Below, piece by piece: positions 7,780 to 16,390 of a stretch of DNA of 34,243 nucleotides. Every line of letters begins with the position of its first letter. Position 1 is the first letter of the stretch. This stretch comes from Cellulomonas cellasea (lineage in GTDB: Bacteria; Actinomycetota; Actinomycetes; Actinomycetales; Cellulomonadaceae), in assembly GCF_006538745.1 (NCBI RefSeq), contig NZ_BJLR01000008.1, forward strand, positions 1 through 34,243, given 5' to 3'. The notes under the pieces were generated by a model. That model worked only from the letters and a program-made list of their open reading frames with translations, was not told the DNA's origin and made no database searches. The translations under genes were made by a program, and so were the position numbers.

Positions 7780-8079
7780 GTGATCTTCAAGGCTGTGGGC
7801 GAGGGCAGGCCCTACCCGGACCACGGGCTCGTCACGCCCCGCGAGTGGGGCACGGTCCCACCCCGTCAGGTGCGCCTCGACGAGCTCGTGACGACCAAGC
7901 GCACCCTGAACCTCGACAACCTCCTGTCGGAGGACTCGACGTTCTACGGCGACCTCTTCGCGCACGTCGTGCAGTGGAAGGGCGTGATGTACCTCGAGGA
8001 CGGCCTGCACCGTGCCGTGCGGGCCGCCCTCCAGCAGCGCCCGATCCTGCACGCGCGGGTCCTGGTGATGGAGTCGTGA
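7780..8079 (+). CDS. Conserved actinobacterial protein, 99 aa, unknown function
   Basis: Begins MIFKAVGEGRPYPDHG and contains RQVRLDELVTTKRTLNLDNLL, STFYGDLFAHVVQWKGVMYLEDGLHRAVRAAL and the ending RPILHARVL. I recall this as a highly conserved small protein found just before LytR_C-domain genes in Cellulomonas-like actinobacteria. Automated pipelines sometimes label relatives as VapB-type antitoxins, but no toxin gene is next to it and I would not rely on that name. It has no membrane segment or signal peptide. The GTG start is supported by the TAGACT -10 element seven bases upstream (leaderless) and by conservation of the N-terminus. Its TGA overlaps the GTG of the next gene, so the two form an operon. 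Confidence 0.85.
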   Translation: MIFKAVGEGRPYPDHGLVTPREWGTVPPRQVRLDELVTTKRTLNLDNLLSEDSTFYGDLFAHVVQWKGVMYLEDGLHRAVRAALQQRPILHARVLVMES

Positions 8080-8723
8080 GCGTCGACCCGGACCGCGCCC
8101 GCCAGCTGCGCCGGCGCCAGGTGCACGAGCGCCAGGCCGTCGTGTTCGGCGTGCTGCTCGCGTCGCTCGCGCTCGCGGGCCTCGGCGCGGCGGCCGTCTA
8201 CACCGACACGGTCGACGTCCCGTTCCTCGCGCGCGACTTCTCGACGCCGACCCCGACCGCGGGCCTGGCCGTCGTCGCGCCCTGCCCGCCCGCCGGTGCG
8301 ATGCCCGCGGCGCCCGGCGCGGTCACGGTCAACGTCTACAACGGCTCGGGCCGCCCGAACCTCGCGGGCTCGACGCTCGGGGACCTCACGACGCGCGGCT
8401 TCGTGGCCGGCGCCACCGGGAACGCGGCGCCGCTCAAGGGCGTCGGGCGGATCTCGTACGGCGCGGCGGGCGTGGCGTCCGCGTACGCGCTGTGGGACCA
8501 CATCGACGAGGTCGAGCTCCAGCTCGACGCCCGTGCGGACGCGACCGTCGACCTGGCGCTCGGCGAGGGCTTCGAGGGGCTCGTCCCCGCGGACGAGGTG
8601 CTCGTCGACGCGGCCGCGCCGATCCCGGCGCCGACCGGCTGCGTGCCGCTCGAGCAGATGACGCCCGTGCCCGTCGTCGGCCCCGCTCCCGCGGCGGCCG
8701 AGGGCGAGGCCGCCGCCGGCTGA
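8076..8723 (+). CDS. LytR C-terminal-domain membrane protein
   Basis: A 215-aa protein with a short basic N-terminus (RARQLRRRQVHERQ), one transmembrane helix (about residues 23-45, AVVFGVLLASLALAGLGAAAVYT) and an extracytoplasmic LytR_C domain starting near residue 83 (VTVNVYNGSGRPNLAGSTLGDLTTRGFVAG). LytR_C domains occur at the C-termini of LCP cell-wall ligases and as stand-alone membrane proteins; the function of the latter is poorly defined, probably envelope-related. The tail is Ala/Pro-rich. It is coupled to the preceding 99-aa gene through a GTGA overlap and ends before a strong terminator. Confidence 0.87.
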   Translation: MSVDPDRARQLRRRQVHERQAVVFGVLLASLALAGLGAAAVYTDTVDVPFLARDFSTPTPTAGLAVVAPCPPAGAMPAAPGAVTVNVYNGSGRPNLAGSTLGDLTTRGFVAGATGNAAPLKGVGRISYGAAGVASAYALWDHIDEVELQLDARADATVDLALGEGFEGLVPADEVLVDAAAPIPAPTGCVPLEQMTPVPVVGPAPAAAEGEAAAG

Positions 8724-8737
8724 GCCGCGCGGCGCCG

Positions 8738-8771
8738 CGTCGAGGGGCACCCGCACGGGCACCCCTCGACG
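8738..8771. terminator. Bidirectional hairpin terminator
   Basis: Perfect 10-bp stem CGTCGAGGGG / CCCCTCGACG around a 14-nt loop that can form an inner CCC/GGG stem. It sits between the stops of two convergent genes (8723 and 8778) and can serve both. It has no U-tract, as is common in actinobacteria. Confidence 0.75.
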
Positions 8772-8777
8772 GGCTCG

Positions 8778-10109
8778 TCAGTGCCGCAGCTCGTCGCCGC
8801 CCGGGACGGACGCGGGGCTCGCGGGCTCGTCGTGCGTCCCGCGCCACCGCGAGAGCGTGCGCATGAGGTGGTAGATCCCGATGGCCGCCGCGGTGCCGAG
8901 CGCGATGCCCTCGAACGCGAGGTCGCCGGGCGTCCACGAGTAGTTCGCGATGCCGACCACGAGCGCGACCGCGGCGGTCGTGAGGTTCACCGGGTCGGAG
9001 AAGTCGACGCGGTTCTGCACCCAGATGCGCGCGCCGAGGATGCCGATCATCCCGTAGAGCATGGTCGTGGCGCCGCCGAGGACCCCCGCGGGGATCGTCG
9101 CGACGAGCGCCCCGAACTTCGGCGACAGGCTCAGCACGAGCGCCGCGCCGGCCGCGACCCAGTAGGCCGCCGTCGAGTACACCTTGGTCGCGGCCATGAC
9201 CCCGATGTTCTCGGCGTACGTCGTGGTGCCCGAGCCGCCGCCGGCGCCCGCGAGGGTCGTCGCGAGTCCGTCCGCGAGCAGCGCACGCCCCGTGAGGTGG
9301 TCGAGGTCGGTGCCCGTCATCGCGGCGACCGACTTCACGTGCCCGACGTTCTCGGCGATCAGCACGAACACCACGGGCACGAACAGCCCGAGCACCGCGG
9401 GGTCGAACGTCGGCGTCGTGAACGTCGGCAGGCCCACCCACGCGGCGTCCTCGACGGTCGTGAAGTCGACCTGGCCCTGCAGCACCGCGGCGACGTACCC
9501 GACCACCACGCCGACGAGGATCGCGAGCCGCCCGAGCAGCCCGCGGAACAGCACCGTGACGAGGATGATCGCGAACAGCGTGACGATCGCGGTGACCGGC
9601 GCCTTCTGCACGTTGCCCCACGCCGCGGGCGCGAGGTTGAGGCCGATGAGCGCGACGATCGTGCCGGTCACGACGGGCGGCATCACGACGTCGATCCAGC
9701 GTGCACCGGCGAGGTGCACCACGAGGCCGACGACCGCGAGCAGCGCCCCGGTGACGAGCACGCCGCCGAGCGCGACGGACTGCCCGCCCGACGCGGTCGC
9801 CGCACCGATGGGCGCCAGGAACGCGAAGCTCGACCCGAGGTAGCTCGGGAGCCGGTTGCCGGTGATCAGCAGGAAGCCGACCGTCCCGACCGCCGAGAAG
9901 AACAGCGTCGTCGCGGGCGAGAACCCGGTGATGAGCGGGACGAGGAACGTCGCCCCGAACATCGCCACGACGTGCTGCATGCCGATGCCGACGGTCCGCG
10001 GCCAGCTCAGGCGCTCGTGCGGCTCGACGACGGCGCCCGGGCGGACGGTCCGGCCGTCGCCGTGCAGCTGCCATCCGGCGAACCGCCGACCGGTCGTGCT
10101 CGTGCTCAC
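8778..10109 (-). CDS. NCS2-family uracil/xanthine permease (probably uracil)
   Basis: A 443-aa inner-membrane permease of the nucleobase:cation symporter-2 family, most like UraA. Visible features are QHVVAMFGATFLVPLITG at the start, the ITGNRLPSYLGSSFAFLAP signature, VMPPVVTGTIVALIGLNLAP, the VFVLIAENVGHVKSV segment with its conserved Glu, and GGSGTTTYAENIGVMAATKVYS. About 12-14 hydrophobic segments follow. The GTG at 10109 is preceded by GAAGGAG at a good distance; the upstream in-frame codons look non-coding. It stands alone, diverging from a GT87-like gene. Together with upp at 32834 it would provide uracil uptake and salvage. Substrate assignment rests on family similarity. Confidence 0.9.
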   Translation of the reverse strand: MSTSTTGRRFAGWQLHGDGRTVRPGAVVEPHERLSWPRTVGIGMQHVVAMFGATFLVPLITGFSPATTLFFSAVGTVGFLLITGNRLPSYLGSSFAFLAPIGAATASGGQSVALGGVLVTGALLAVVGLVVHLAGARWIDVVMPPVVTGTIVALIGLNLAPAAWGNVQKAPVTAIVTLFAIILVTVLFRGLLGRLAILVGVVVGYVAAVLQGQVDFTTVEDAAWVGLPTFTTPTFDPAVLGLFVPVVFVLIAENVGHVKSVAAMTGTDLDHLTGRALLADGLATTLAGAGGGSGTTTYAENIGVMAATKVYSTAAYWVAAGAALVLSLSPKFGALVATIPAGVLGGATTMLYGMIGILGARIWVQNRVDFSDPVNLTTAAVALVVGIANYSWTPGDLAFEGIALGTAAAIGIYHLMRTLSRWRGTHDEPASPASVPGGDELRH

Positions 10110-10176
10110 GTGGTGCTCCTTCTGCTGTCGCGGGCGCCCGCGCACCGGCGGCACCGGTCGCGGCGGGGCTCAGCGA

Positions 10177-10182
10177 AGACTA
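10177..10182 (-). promoter_or_regulatory. Candidate -10 element for the permease
   Basis: Minus-strand TAGTCT, predicting a start near 10170 and a leader of about 60 nt before the GTG at 10109. I found no clear PyrR-type attenuator in that leader. Confidence 0.35.
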
Positions 10183-10291
10183 GCGACGGCAGCGCCCGGC
10201 CGTGCGGGACCGTCCTCCGCGCGGCGCTAGGGTGTGCTCGCCCGGCGCAGCACGACGCCCGGACCCGCCCCAGCACCGCCCGGAGGTCCCC

Positions 10292-11581
10292 GTGCGCACG
10301 CCCACGCACCTGCGCTCGCGCGCCGCGCAGGTCGTCGCCCTCGTCGTCGCGTTCGTCGCCGTGCACGCCTGGCTCGCGTGGCTCGGCGCGGTCCGGCTCC
10401 CGCTCGAGGCCTTCTACGACCTCGAGCTCTACCGGTTCTGGATGTGGCAGGGCCTCGAGACGGGCACGTGGCCGGTGCTCGACGGCGACTGGGTCTACCC
10501 CGCGGGGGCGCTCGTGCCGCTCGTCGTGCCGGGCCTGGTCGACGCGGTGGACACCCGGACGTACATGCTTGCGTGGGCCGCGCTGGTCACGGTCCTGAAC
10601 GGGCTCGCGCTGATGCTCCTGCCCCGCCCGCGCCGGGGCGCCTCGACCGCCGGCGCGTGGTGGTGGCTCGCGTTCCTGGCCGCCCTGGGGCCGGTCGCGA
10701 TGGGCCGCCTCGACGCGGTCGTCGCGCCGCTCGTCGTCGTCGCGCTCGTGCTCGCCGCGCGCCGGCCCGCGGTCGCCTCGGCGCTGCTCACGTTCGGCGC
10801 GTGGGTCAAGGTCGCGCCCGGTGCGCTGCTGCTCGCGCTCGTGCTGGTCGCGCGGCGCCCGTGGCGCGACGTCGTGCTGCCGCCCGCGGTGGTGTGCGCG
10901 GTCGTGGTCGGCGCCGTCGCGCTCGGGGGCGGGCTGCCGCACCTCGGCAGCTTCCTGACCGAGCAGGGCGCGCGCGGGCTGCAGGTCGAGTCCGTCGGCG
11001 CGACGCCGTGGATGGTCGCGGCGCTCGTGACCCCGAGCGTCGAACGGAGGCTCAACGAGGAGCTCGTGACGTACGAGGTGCACGGCCCGGGCGCGCAGCT
11101 CGCGGCCGACTCGCTCGGGCTCGCGCTGGTCGTCGCGCTCGCGGCCGTGACGGCTCTGCTGTGGTGGGCACGACGACGCGCCGGCACCTCGGTCGCCGTG
11201 GAGGCGTTCGTGGTGCGCGGCGCGCTGCTCGTGGCGACGACCCTCATCGTGTTCAACAAGGTCGGGTCGCCGCAGTTCGTCGGGTGGCTCGCGCCGCCCG
11301 TGGTGGTCGCCCTCGCCCTGCGGCTGCGGGGCTGGCAGGTGACCGCGGTGCTCGTGCTCGTGGTCGCGGCCCTGACGCAGGTCGTGTTCCCGACCGGGTA
11401 CGACTCCCTGCTGGGCGGCGACCCGGTGGTCACGGTCGCGCTCGTGCTGCGCAACGCCCTGCTGGTCACCCTCCTGGTGGTGACGGCGCGTGCCGTCGTC
11501 CACCAGGAGGGCCGACCTCAGGAGGCGGGGAGCGAGGGGACCCCGCCGGACTCCACCGCGGCGATCCACGCGAGCAGGTAG
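10292..11581 (+). CDS. GT87-like polytopic glycosyltransferase
   Basis: A 429-aa integral membrane protein with about ten transmembrane segments, resembling the GT87 (DUF2029) polyprenyl-phosphate-sugar-dependent transferases such as mycobacterial mannosyltransferases. Family-like features are an acidic stretch in the first external loop (EAFYDLELYRFWMWQGLETG), TFGAWVKVAPGALLLALVL, and FNKVGSPQFVGWLAPP near the C-terminus. It probably transfers a sugar from a lipid carrier to an envelope glycan or lipid at the outer face of the membrane. The GTG at 10292 has GGAGGT four bases upstream. A TAGGGT -10 candidate lies at 10228-10233. The 3' end overlaps the convergent GH81 gene by 64 nt. The acceptor is unknown. 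Confidence 0.8.
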   Translation: MRTPTHLRSRAAQVVALVVAFVAVHAWLAWLGAVRLPLEAFYDLELYRFWMWQGLETGTWPVLDGDWVYPAGALVPLVVPGLVDAVDTRTYMLAWAALVTVLNGLALMLLPRPRRGASTAGAWWWLAFLAALGPVAMGRLDAVVAPLVVVALVLAARRPAVASALLTFGAWVKVAPGALLLALVLVARRPWRDVVLPPAVVCAVVVGAVALGGGLPHLGSFLTEQGARGLQVESVGATPWMVAALVTPSVERRLNEELVTYEVHGPGAQLAADSLGLALVVALAAVTALLWWARRRAGTSVAVEAFVVRGALLVATTLIVFNKVGSPQFVGWLAPPVVVALALRLRGWQVTAVLVLVVAALTQVVFPTGYDSLLGGDPVVTVALVLRNALLVTLLVVTARAVVHQEGRPQEAGSEGTPPDSTAAIHASR

Positions 11582-13650
11582 GCCCGCGAGTTGCCGTCGT
11601 CGATCCACTCGTCCGAGAGCTTCAGGGACTCGTCCCACGCCGTCGCGGCGTCCTCGGGCCCGGCCAGCGCCGAGTACGCGAGGATGTAGTCCGAGAACTT
11701 GGCCTCCCAGCCGTCCGGCGTGCCCTCCGCGACACGTGCCCGGATGCCCTCCGGGTCGCCCGCGAGGTAGCCCGAGACCGGGCTCATCGGCAGGAGCAGG
11801 ATGCCGAGCATCGCGCCCGGGTCCGGGCTGAACCAGGTGGCGTAGTCACGCTTGCCGCCCCAGTTGAGCGAGACGACCTCGTGCTCGAAGCCCTCGAAGA
11901 CCGGGTGCTCGAGGTCCGGGTCGGTCCAGTACGCCTTGGTCGAGGCGGCCTCGGCCGAGGTCAGCCACGTGGCCTGCACCCCGAGCTCGTCCTGGCCCGA
12001 CGTCGCGGCCCACAGGCCCAGCCCGTTCCAGGCGTTGATCGCCTCGGAGCTCGACTCCTGGTTGTTGCCGTCCGCGAACGGCGACGTGCCCGACGCCCAC
12101 GCGTGGCCCGCGTACACGTCGAAGTTGCGCAGCTCGGGGAACCACTCCGACGCGGTGACCGCGGCGATGTCCTGCGCGAGCACGTCCATGACCGGCGCGA
12201 GCTGGTCCCTGAGGCCCTCGTCGTCGGCCGCGAGCAGGCCCGCCGCCGCGAGGAAGTAGCCGTAGTGGAAGTGGTGGTCGTTGAACTCGTCCGACCCGAA
12301 GGACGGCGTGAGCCCGACGACACCCTTGGCCGCGTCGTCGTACACGAAGCAGCGTGCGTCCTCGGTCGCGCAGCGCGCCGGGTCCGCCCACTCCAGGAGC
12401 GTCTCGGTGACCTTCTCGCGGAGCGGGGCCACGACGTCCTCGGCCCCGACCTGCTCGCCCAGCACGACGAGCGTCGCGGCGCGGTTGAGCGCCTTGCCGC
12501 CGAAGTACGTGTCGGACGGGAACGGGACCGTGGACTCGACGTCCTTCGCGACCTGCTCGCGGATGACCGTGAGCTTGTCCTCGGGGACGTCGGCCAGGTC
12601 GAGCTCGCCCTGCGGCTCGACCGTCGGCGCCCACGTGGTGAGCGTCGAGCCGGCGCAGAGCTCGAGCGTGCCGTACACGCTCGCGTACTCGCCGATCGCG
12701 CAGTCCGCCCGCTCGGGCTGCTCGCCCAAGCGGTGGTGCGGCATCGTCACGTACGCGGACGGGCTGCCCGACGCGGTGACGTAGCCGATCGTCGTGCGGG
12801 CGACCTGCTCGTTGACGCCGTAGGACAGCTCCGACCCGACGACCGGGTCGGCCGCCGCCGCGGCGAGCGCCGTGAGCGCCTCGTCCGACGCGTCCTGCGG
12901 CAGCGGGTAGACCGTCGCCGAGGCGCCGGCCTCCAGCGTCACGCTGCTGCCCTCGAGCGCGCCCTCGGGCGTCACGAGGCCGTAGTCCGAGCCGTCGGTC
13001 GTCGCGGTGGCGACGCTCGTGCCCTCGGCGGCCGTCGCACCCGCGGCGGGCGTGAACGCCGCGTCGAGCGTGAGCGACGCCCCCGAGTCACCGGCCGTGA
13101 ACGACGCGAACGGCGAGCCCTCGGCGATGACCACGGTGCCGAGCACCGCGCCCTCGCCGTCGAGCAGCTCCATCGAGACGGTCGCGGTGTCGTACGCGCT
13201 GATGCGGACGTCCTGCGCGCCAGCGTCGACCGTCACGCCCGGGACGTGCGGCGCGACGATGGCCTTCTCGCTCGTGACCGGCTTCGGCATCCCGACGCCG
13301 AACCCGGAGTCGGTCAGGCCGAACGACGCCGGCAGCGGGAACACCGGCTGCGGCTCGTCACCGAAGACGAGGCCGCTGAACCAGCGGTTCGTGGGGGGCA
13401 CGAGGCCCTCGGCGAGGCGGACGGGGGCGATCTTGGCGACCGCCTTCTGCTCCAGGCCCTCGACGAGCGCCTGGGTGTCGACCTCGGGGAGGTCTGCGTC
13501 CTCCGGACCCTCGACGCTGGCCGCTCGCGCGACCCCCGCCTGGTTGGTGCTGCCGCCCGTCCCGCGGCCTCCGAGGAGGACGACCGCGGCGACCACGACG
13601 GCGACGACTGCGGCGACGATGCCGATGACGGTCCCTCGACGGGCCGTCAC
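11518..13650 (-). CDS. GH81 endo-1,3-beta-glucanase, membrane-anchored or secreted
   Basis: A 710-aa glycoside hydrolase family 81 protein that cleaves internal beta-1,3-glucosidic bonds (laminarin, curdlan, fungal glucan). It carries PPTNRWFSGLVFG near residue 85, the catalytic-region signature EFNDHHFHYGYFLAAAG (near 456), the segment NFDVYAGHAWASG, and GNNQESSSEAINAWNG (near 530) with the proposed catalytic glutamates. A hydrophobic helix at residues 8-28 follows MTARR; it may be a signal anchor, or cleavage could occur near ARA in residues 41-44. No carbohydrate-binding module is seen. The GTG start overlaps the TGA of the HlyD-like gene (GTGA), so it is the last gene of the GT2 operon. 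This suggests processing or remobilisation of the cell's own glucan, not only foraging. Confidence 0.93.
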   Translation of the reverse strand: MTARRGTVIGIVAAVVAVVVAAVVLLGGRGTGGSTNQAGVARAASVEGPEDADLPEVDTQALVEGLEQKAVAKIAPVRLAEGLVPPTNRWFSGLVFGDEPQPVFPLPASFGLTDSGFGVGMPKPVTSEKAIVAPHVPGVTVDAGAQDVRISAYDTATVSMELLDGEGAVLGTVVIAEGSPFASFTAGDSGASLTLDAAFTPAAGATAAEGTSVATATTDGSDYGLVTPEGALEGSSVTLEAGASATVYPLPQDASDEALTALAAAAADPVVGSELSYGVNEQVARTTIGYVTASGSPSAYVTMPHHRLGEQPERADCAIGEYASVYGTLELCAGSTLTTWAPTVEPQGELDLADVPEDKLTVIREQVAKDVESTVPFPSDTYFGGKALNRAATLVVLGEQVGAEDVVAPLREKVTETLLEWADPARCATEDARCFVYDDAAKGVVGLTPSFGSDEFNDHHFHYGYFLAAAGLLAADDEGLRDQLAPVMDVLAQDIAAVTASEWFPELRNFDVYAGHAWASGTSPFADGNNQESSSEAINAWNGLGLWAATSGQDELGVQATWLTSAEAASTKAYWTDPDLEHPVFEGFEHEVVSLNWGGKRDYATWFSPDPGAMLGILLLPMSPVSGYLAGDPEGIRARVAEGTPDGWEAKFSDYILAYSALAGPEDAATAWDESLKLSDEWIDDGNSRAYLLAWIAAVESGGVPSLPAS

Positions 13651-14408
13651 TCACCGCTCCCGAAGAGGCCCTTGACGGACGTCGAGACGCCGTCGAAGAC
13701 CTCGTTCACGGAAGCCTGCACGTCGGTCACGACGCCGTCGTTCTGGAGCTGGAGCTCCGCGTTCACGGGGGTGCCCGCGGCCATGAGGCCGTTGGCCTTG
13801 CCCGGGACGAGCTTGTCGCTCTCGACGGTCACGATGGCCTGCGCCTTGCTCGCGACGGTCTGCACCTCGATGCCGGCGACGCGGCCGGCGACGGTCTGCT
13901 CGTTCGGCAGGACGATGGTGACCTGGGCCTCCTCGTCGATGCGGGCGTACTCCTTGGCCGTCAGGGTGTACTCGGCCTTGACGTAGAGCGAGCCCTCCTT
14001 CTCGACCTGGGCGAGGACCGCGGCGGCGGGGACGAACGTGCCGCGCGTGGCCTCGATCCTGGCGACCGTGCCCGGTCCGGTCGCGAGGACGACGACCTGG
14101 CCGGCCTCGTTGATCGTCTGGCCGGGCGTGGGGCCGGGGGCGAAGCCGATCGACACGTCGTGGCGGAGCGTGGCGCTGTCGATCACGAAGAGCGGGGTGC
14201 CCTCGGTGACGGCGTCACCCTGCTCGACGAGCTGGTCGACGACCAGGCCCGCGTACTGCGAGCCGACGGCGTAGGTCTTCGACTCGATCTGCGCGCTCGA
14301 GCTCGTGGCGATCGCCTTCGAGTCGTTGAGGTAGAAGGTCAGCCAGGCACCCAGCGCCAGAACGGCGACGAGCCCCAGGGTCAGGCGGAATCGATTGGCC
14401 CAGGTCAT
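13647..14408 (-). CDS. HlyD-like membrane protein associated with the GT2 synthase
   Basis: A 253-aa protein with an N-terminal transmembrane helix (residues 9-27, LTLGLVAVLALGAWLTFYL) and an extracytoplasmic region resembling membrane-fusion/adaptor proteins. It has a biotinyl-lipoyl-like half (YAGLVVDQLVEQGDAVTEGTPLFVID), a long insertion, the matching GTVARIEATRGTFV half, and a beta-barrel-like domain (YVKAEYTLTAKEYARI, TVAGRVAGIEVQ). In Gram-negative polymer secretion such proteins (Alg44 C-terminus, BgsB) bridge synthase and exporter; here it may guide glucan through the wall. The ATG overlaps the GT2 stop (ATGA) and has GGAGGT six bases upstream. Its own TGA overlaps the GH81 start. The function is inferred from fold and context. 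Confidence 0.82.
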   Translation of the reverse strand: MTWANRFRLTLGLVAVLALGAWLTFYLNDSKAIATSSSAQIESKTYAVGSQYAGLVVDQLVEQGDAVTEGTPLFVIDSATLRHDVSIGFAPGPTPGQTINEAGQVVVLATGPGTVARIEATRGTFVPAAAVLAQVEKEGSLYVKAEYTLTAKEYARIDEEAQVTIVLPNEQTVAGRVAGIEVQTVASKAQAIVTVESDKLVPGKANGLMAAGTPVNAELQLQNDGVVTDVQASVNEVFDGVSTSVKGLFGSGE

Positions 14409-16135
14409 GCGGCACCTCCGGTGGTAGCTCCGACGAGCACGGCCTCACGCGGCGCCTCGAGCTGCGCGGACGCAGTCTCGGGCTTCTGCTTCTTCGCGGC
14501 GGCAGCGGCTCTCTTGTTGCGGCGCGCCTCCTGGGCGGCCGTCAGGACGAATGCGCCCAGGATCACGGTGTTGGTCGCGTTCCAGGCGAGGGCGAGCGAG
14601 AAGTAGCCGTTCCCGAGGTCCTTCCAGACCGCGACGACCGTCGTGATGAGCAGGAAGGCGAAGAACCACACCTGCGGCATCATGAACGTGAACGGCGAGC
14701 TCACGGCGCCCTTCTGACCGGTCACGTGCCACTTCTGCTCACGCTTGAAGACGGCGTTCACGAGGGCACGGACATAGATCGGGAAGGACACGGCGGCGAG
14801 CATCAGCACCTCGAACCGGAACGAGCCGAGCGTGTAGAACGCCACGACGATCTGCATCCCGTAGAAGCCGGCGTAGAACAGCAGCCAGTTCCCGAGCGTC
14901 AGGTCCAGGTTCATCGGTGTGAGGTTGAAGAAGATCTGCAGCGGCGGCACCAGGAGCAGCAGGAGCGGGCAGATGCCCGTCAGGTAGTGCGTCGCGGTGA
15001 CGAAGTACTGCAGGCGCTGGTCCATCGTCAGCTTGCGCTTCCGGGACAGCGGGTTGTGCGTGAGCATGATCTCGAAGCCGCCCGTGGCCCACCGCAGCTG
15101 CTGCTTGGTGTACGCCTCGACGGTCTCCGGGGTGTCCCCGACGGCGAGCGTCATGGGGATGAAGATCGTGCGCCAGCCGCGCTCGTGCAGCATGAGCGAG
15201 GTCCAGACGTCCTCGGACTTCGAGTCCGAGTACATGCCGCCGACGTCCATGATGGCCGTGCGGCGGAAGATGACGTTGGTGCCGACGCAGAACGCGGCGT
15301 TGAACCGGTTACGGCCCGGCTGGATGAACCGGTAGAACACGGCCTGCATGTAGCCGGCGCCGCGCGAGATGAGGTTGTGCAGGTTCCCGTAGGTCTGCGG
15401 CGTCTGTACGAAGGCCACGTCGTCGTCCGCGAAGAACGGCACGGTCTCGTAGAGGAAGTCCGGCAGCGGCACGAAGTCGGCGTCGAAGATGACGAAGAAC
15501 TCGCCGCTCGTGATCGACAGCGCGTAGTTGACGTTGCCGGCCTTGGCGCCGTTGCTCGTGAGGCGGCGCACGTAGCGCGCCCCGAGCTCGGCGGCCAGGT
15601 CGCGGACCTCGTCGGAGCGCCCGTCGTCGAGGACCCAGGTGAGGTGCTCACCCTTCATCGCGACCGCGGCCGTGACCGTGCGCCGGATGGTCTCGATGTC
15701 CTCGCCGTACGTCGTGATGAACACGTCGACGGTGACCGGGCGGTCCTTGATGTACATGCGCCACTGCTCGGGCGCGCTCTCGGCCCGGCGGCGGATGATC
15801 TCCGCCATGTCGTACAGGGTGTCCTGCGCGTGGTGGAAGGCGAACCCTCGCGGGTTGTGCCCGCTGGACAGGATCGTCCACATCGACAGCAGCGCCTGGG
15901 TGATCAGGACCACCTCGGCGACGATGACCATCGAGTAGGGCAGCCAGTCGCCCCGGTTGGCCGGGTCCAGGAGGAACACGGCGTAGACGAGGATGCCCGC
16001 GCTGGCGAGCAGCACGAGGAGCATCAGGGACGGCGACTGGGCCGCCTCGTTCTCCGGGTTGCGTGCCGGAGCGGTGCTCGGGTTGTCGGTCCTGCGTGGC
16101 TCGGTCATGAGCCGGTTGAACGTTGTGGTTGCCAT
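14405..16135 (-). CDS. Processive GT2 glycosyltransferase, candidate beta-glucan (curdlan-like) synthase
   Basis: A 576-aa membrane glycosyltransferase of the cellulose/curdlan synthase type. After two transmembrane helices (about residues 37-55 and 66-88), the cytoplasmic GT-A domain shows VDVFITTYGED, LDDGRSDEV (first Asp, about 168), FDADFVP (DxD, about 214), SKSEDVWTS (the TED-like base, about 309) and QQLRWATGG (QxxRW, about 345). Five or more helices follow. No PilZ domain is seen in the short Lys/Ala-rich tail. It should polymerise UDP-glucose and extrude the chain. The GH81 gene in the same operon argues for beta-1,3 linkages; mixed 1,3/1,4 glucan is an alternative. ATG 16135 is preceded by GGGGG; the in-frame ATG nine codons on has no ribosome site. 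Confidence 0.88.
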   Translation of the reverse strand: MATTTFNRLMTEPRRTDNPSTAPARNPENEAAQSPSLMLLVLLASAGILVYAVFLLDPANRGDWLPYSMVIVAEVVLITQALLSMWTILSSGHNPRGFAFHHAQDTLYDMAEIIRRRAESAPEQWRMYIKDRPVTVDVFITTYGEDIETIRRTVTAAVAMKGEHLTWVLDDGRSDEVRDLAAELGARYVRRLTSNGAKAGNVNYALSITSGEFFVIFDADFVPLPDFLYETVPFFADDDVAFVQTPQTYGNLHNLISRGAGYMQAVFYRFIQPGRNRFNAAFCVGTNVIFRRTAIMDVGGMYSDSKSEDVWTSLMLHERGWRTIFIPMTLAVGDTPETVEAYTKQQLRWATGGFEIMLTHNPLSRKRKLTMDQRLQYFVTATHYLTGICPLLLLLVPPLQIFFNLTPMNLDLTLGNWLLFYAGFYGMQIVVAFYTLGSFRFEVLMLAAVSFPIYVRALVNAVFKREQKWHVTGQKGAVSSPFTFMMPQVWFFAFLLITTVVAVWKDLGNGYFSLALAWNATNTVILGAFVLTAAQEARRNKRAAAAAKKQKPETASAQLEAPREAVLVGATTGGAA

Positions 16136-16374
16136 AGAGAGCCCCCGCGGTCGCGTTTCACGTGTGGGCTTCGAGGACTTGCTTTCCTCGTCGCCTGGTG
16201 CGACGGCTTCGCTGGCGTCAGATCGCCCACGGCGGGGATGCGTTGGGTGTCGTCAGATCCGATTCCGGCGAGCCGGACAGATCCGGAACATTCCCCCGTG
16301 GTGCTTCGAAGTTACAGGCGGACGAGTCGCCCTGCCCAGGGCGTGCTCACGTGCCCTGCCTCACAGGAAGCATC

Positions 16375-16390
16375 TGGGAAAGCGCTCTCC
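16375..16390. promoter_or_regulatory. LacI-family-like operator
   Basis: TGGGAAAGCGCTCTCC is a near-palindrome centred on AGCGCT. It resembles LacI-family operators of actinobacterial polysaccharide genes (for example the CebR/CelR site TGGGAGCGCTCCCA, or GGAAAGCGCTTTCC forms). It lies about 240 bp upstream of the GT2 start. Sugar-responsive control of the operon is inferred. Confidence 0.5.

Noticed and set aside
7780-8079. VapB antitoxin of a toxin-antitoxin pair
   Set aside because: No toxin gene is adjacent; the partner is a LytR_C-domain membrane protein, so the label is not supported by context.
10234-13986. A 1250-codon plus-strand open frame
   Set aside because: Shadow of the GT87-like, GH81 and HlyD-like genes; composition is Arg-rich and no motif is recognisable.
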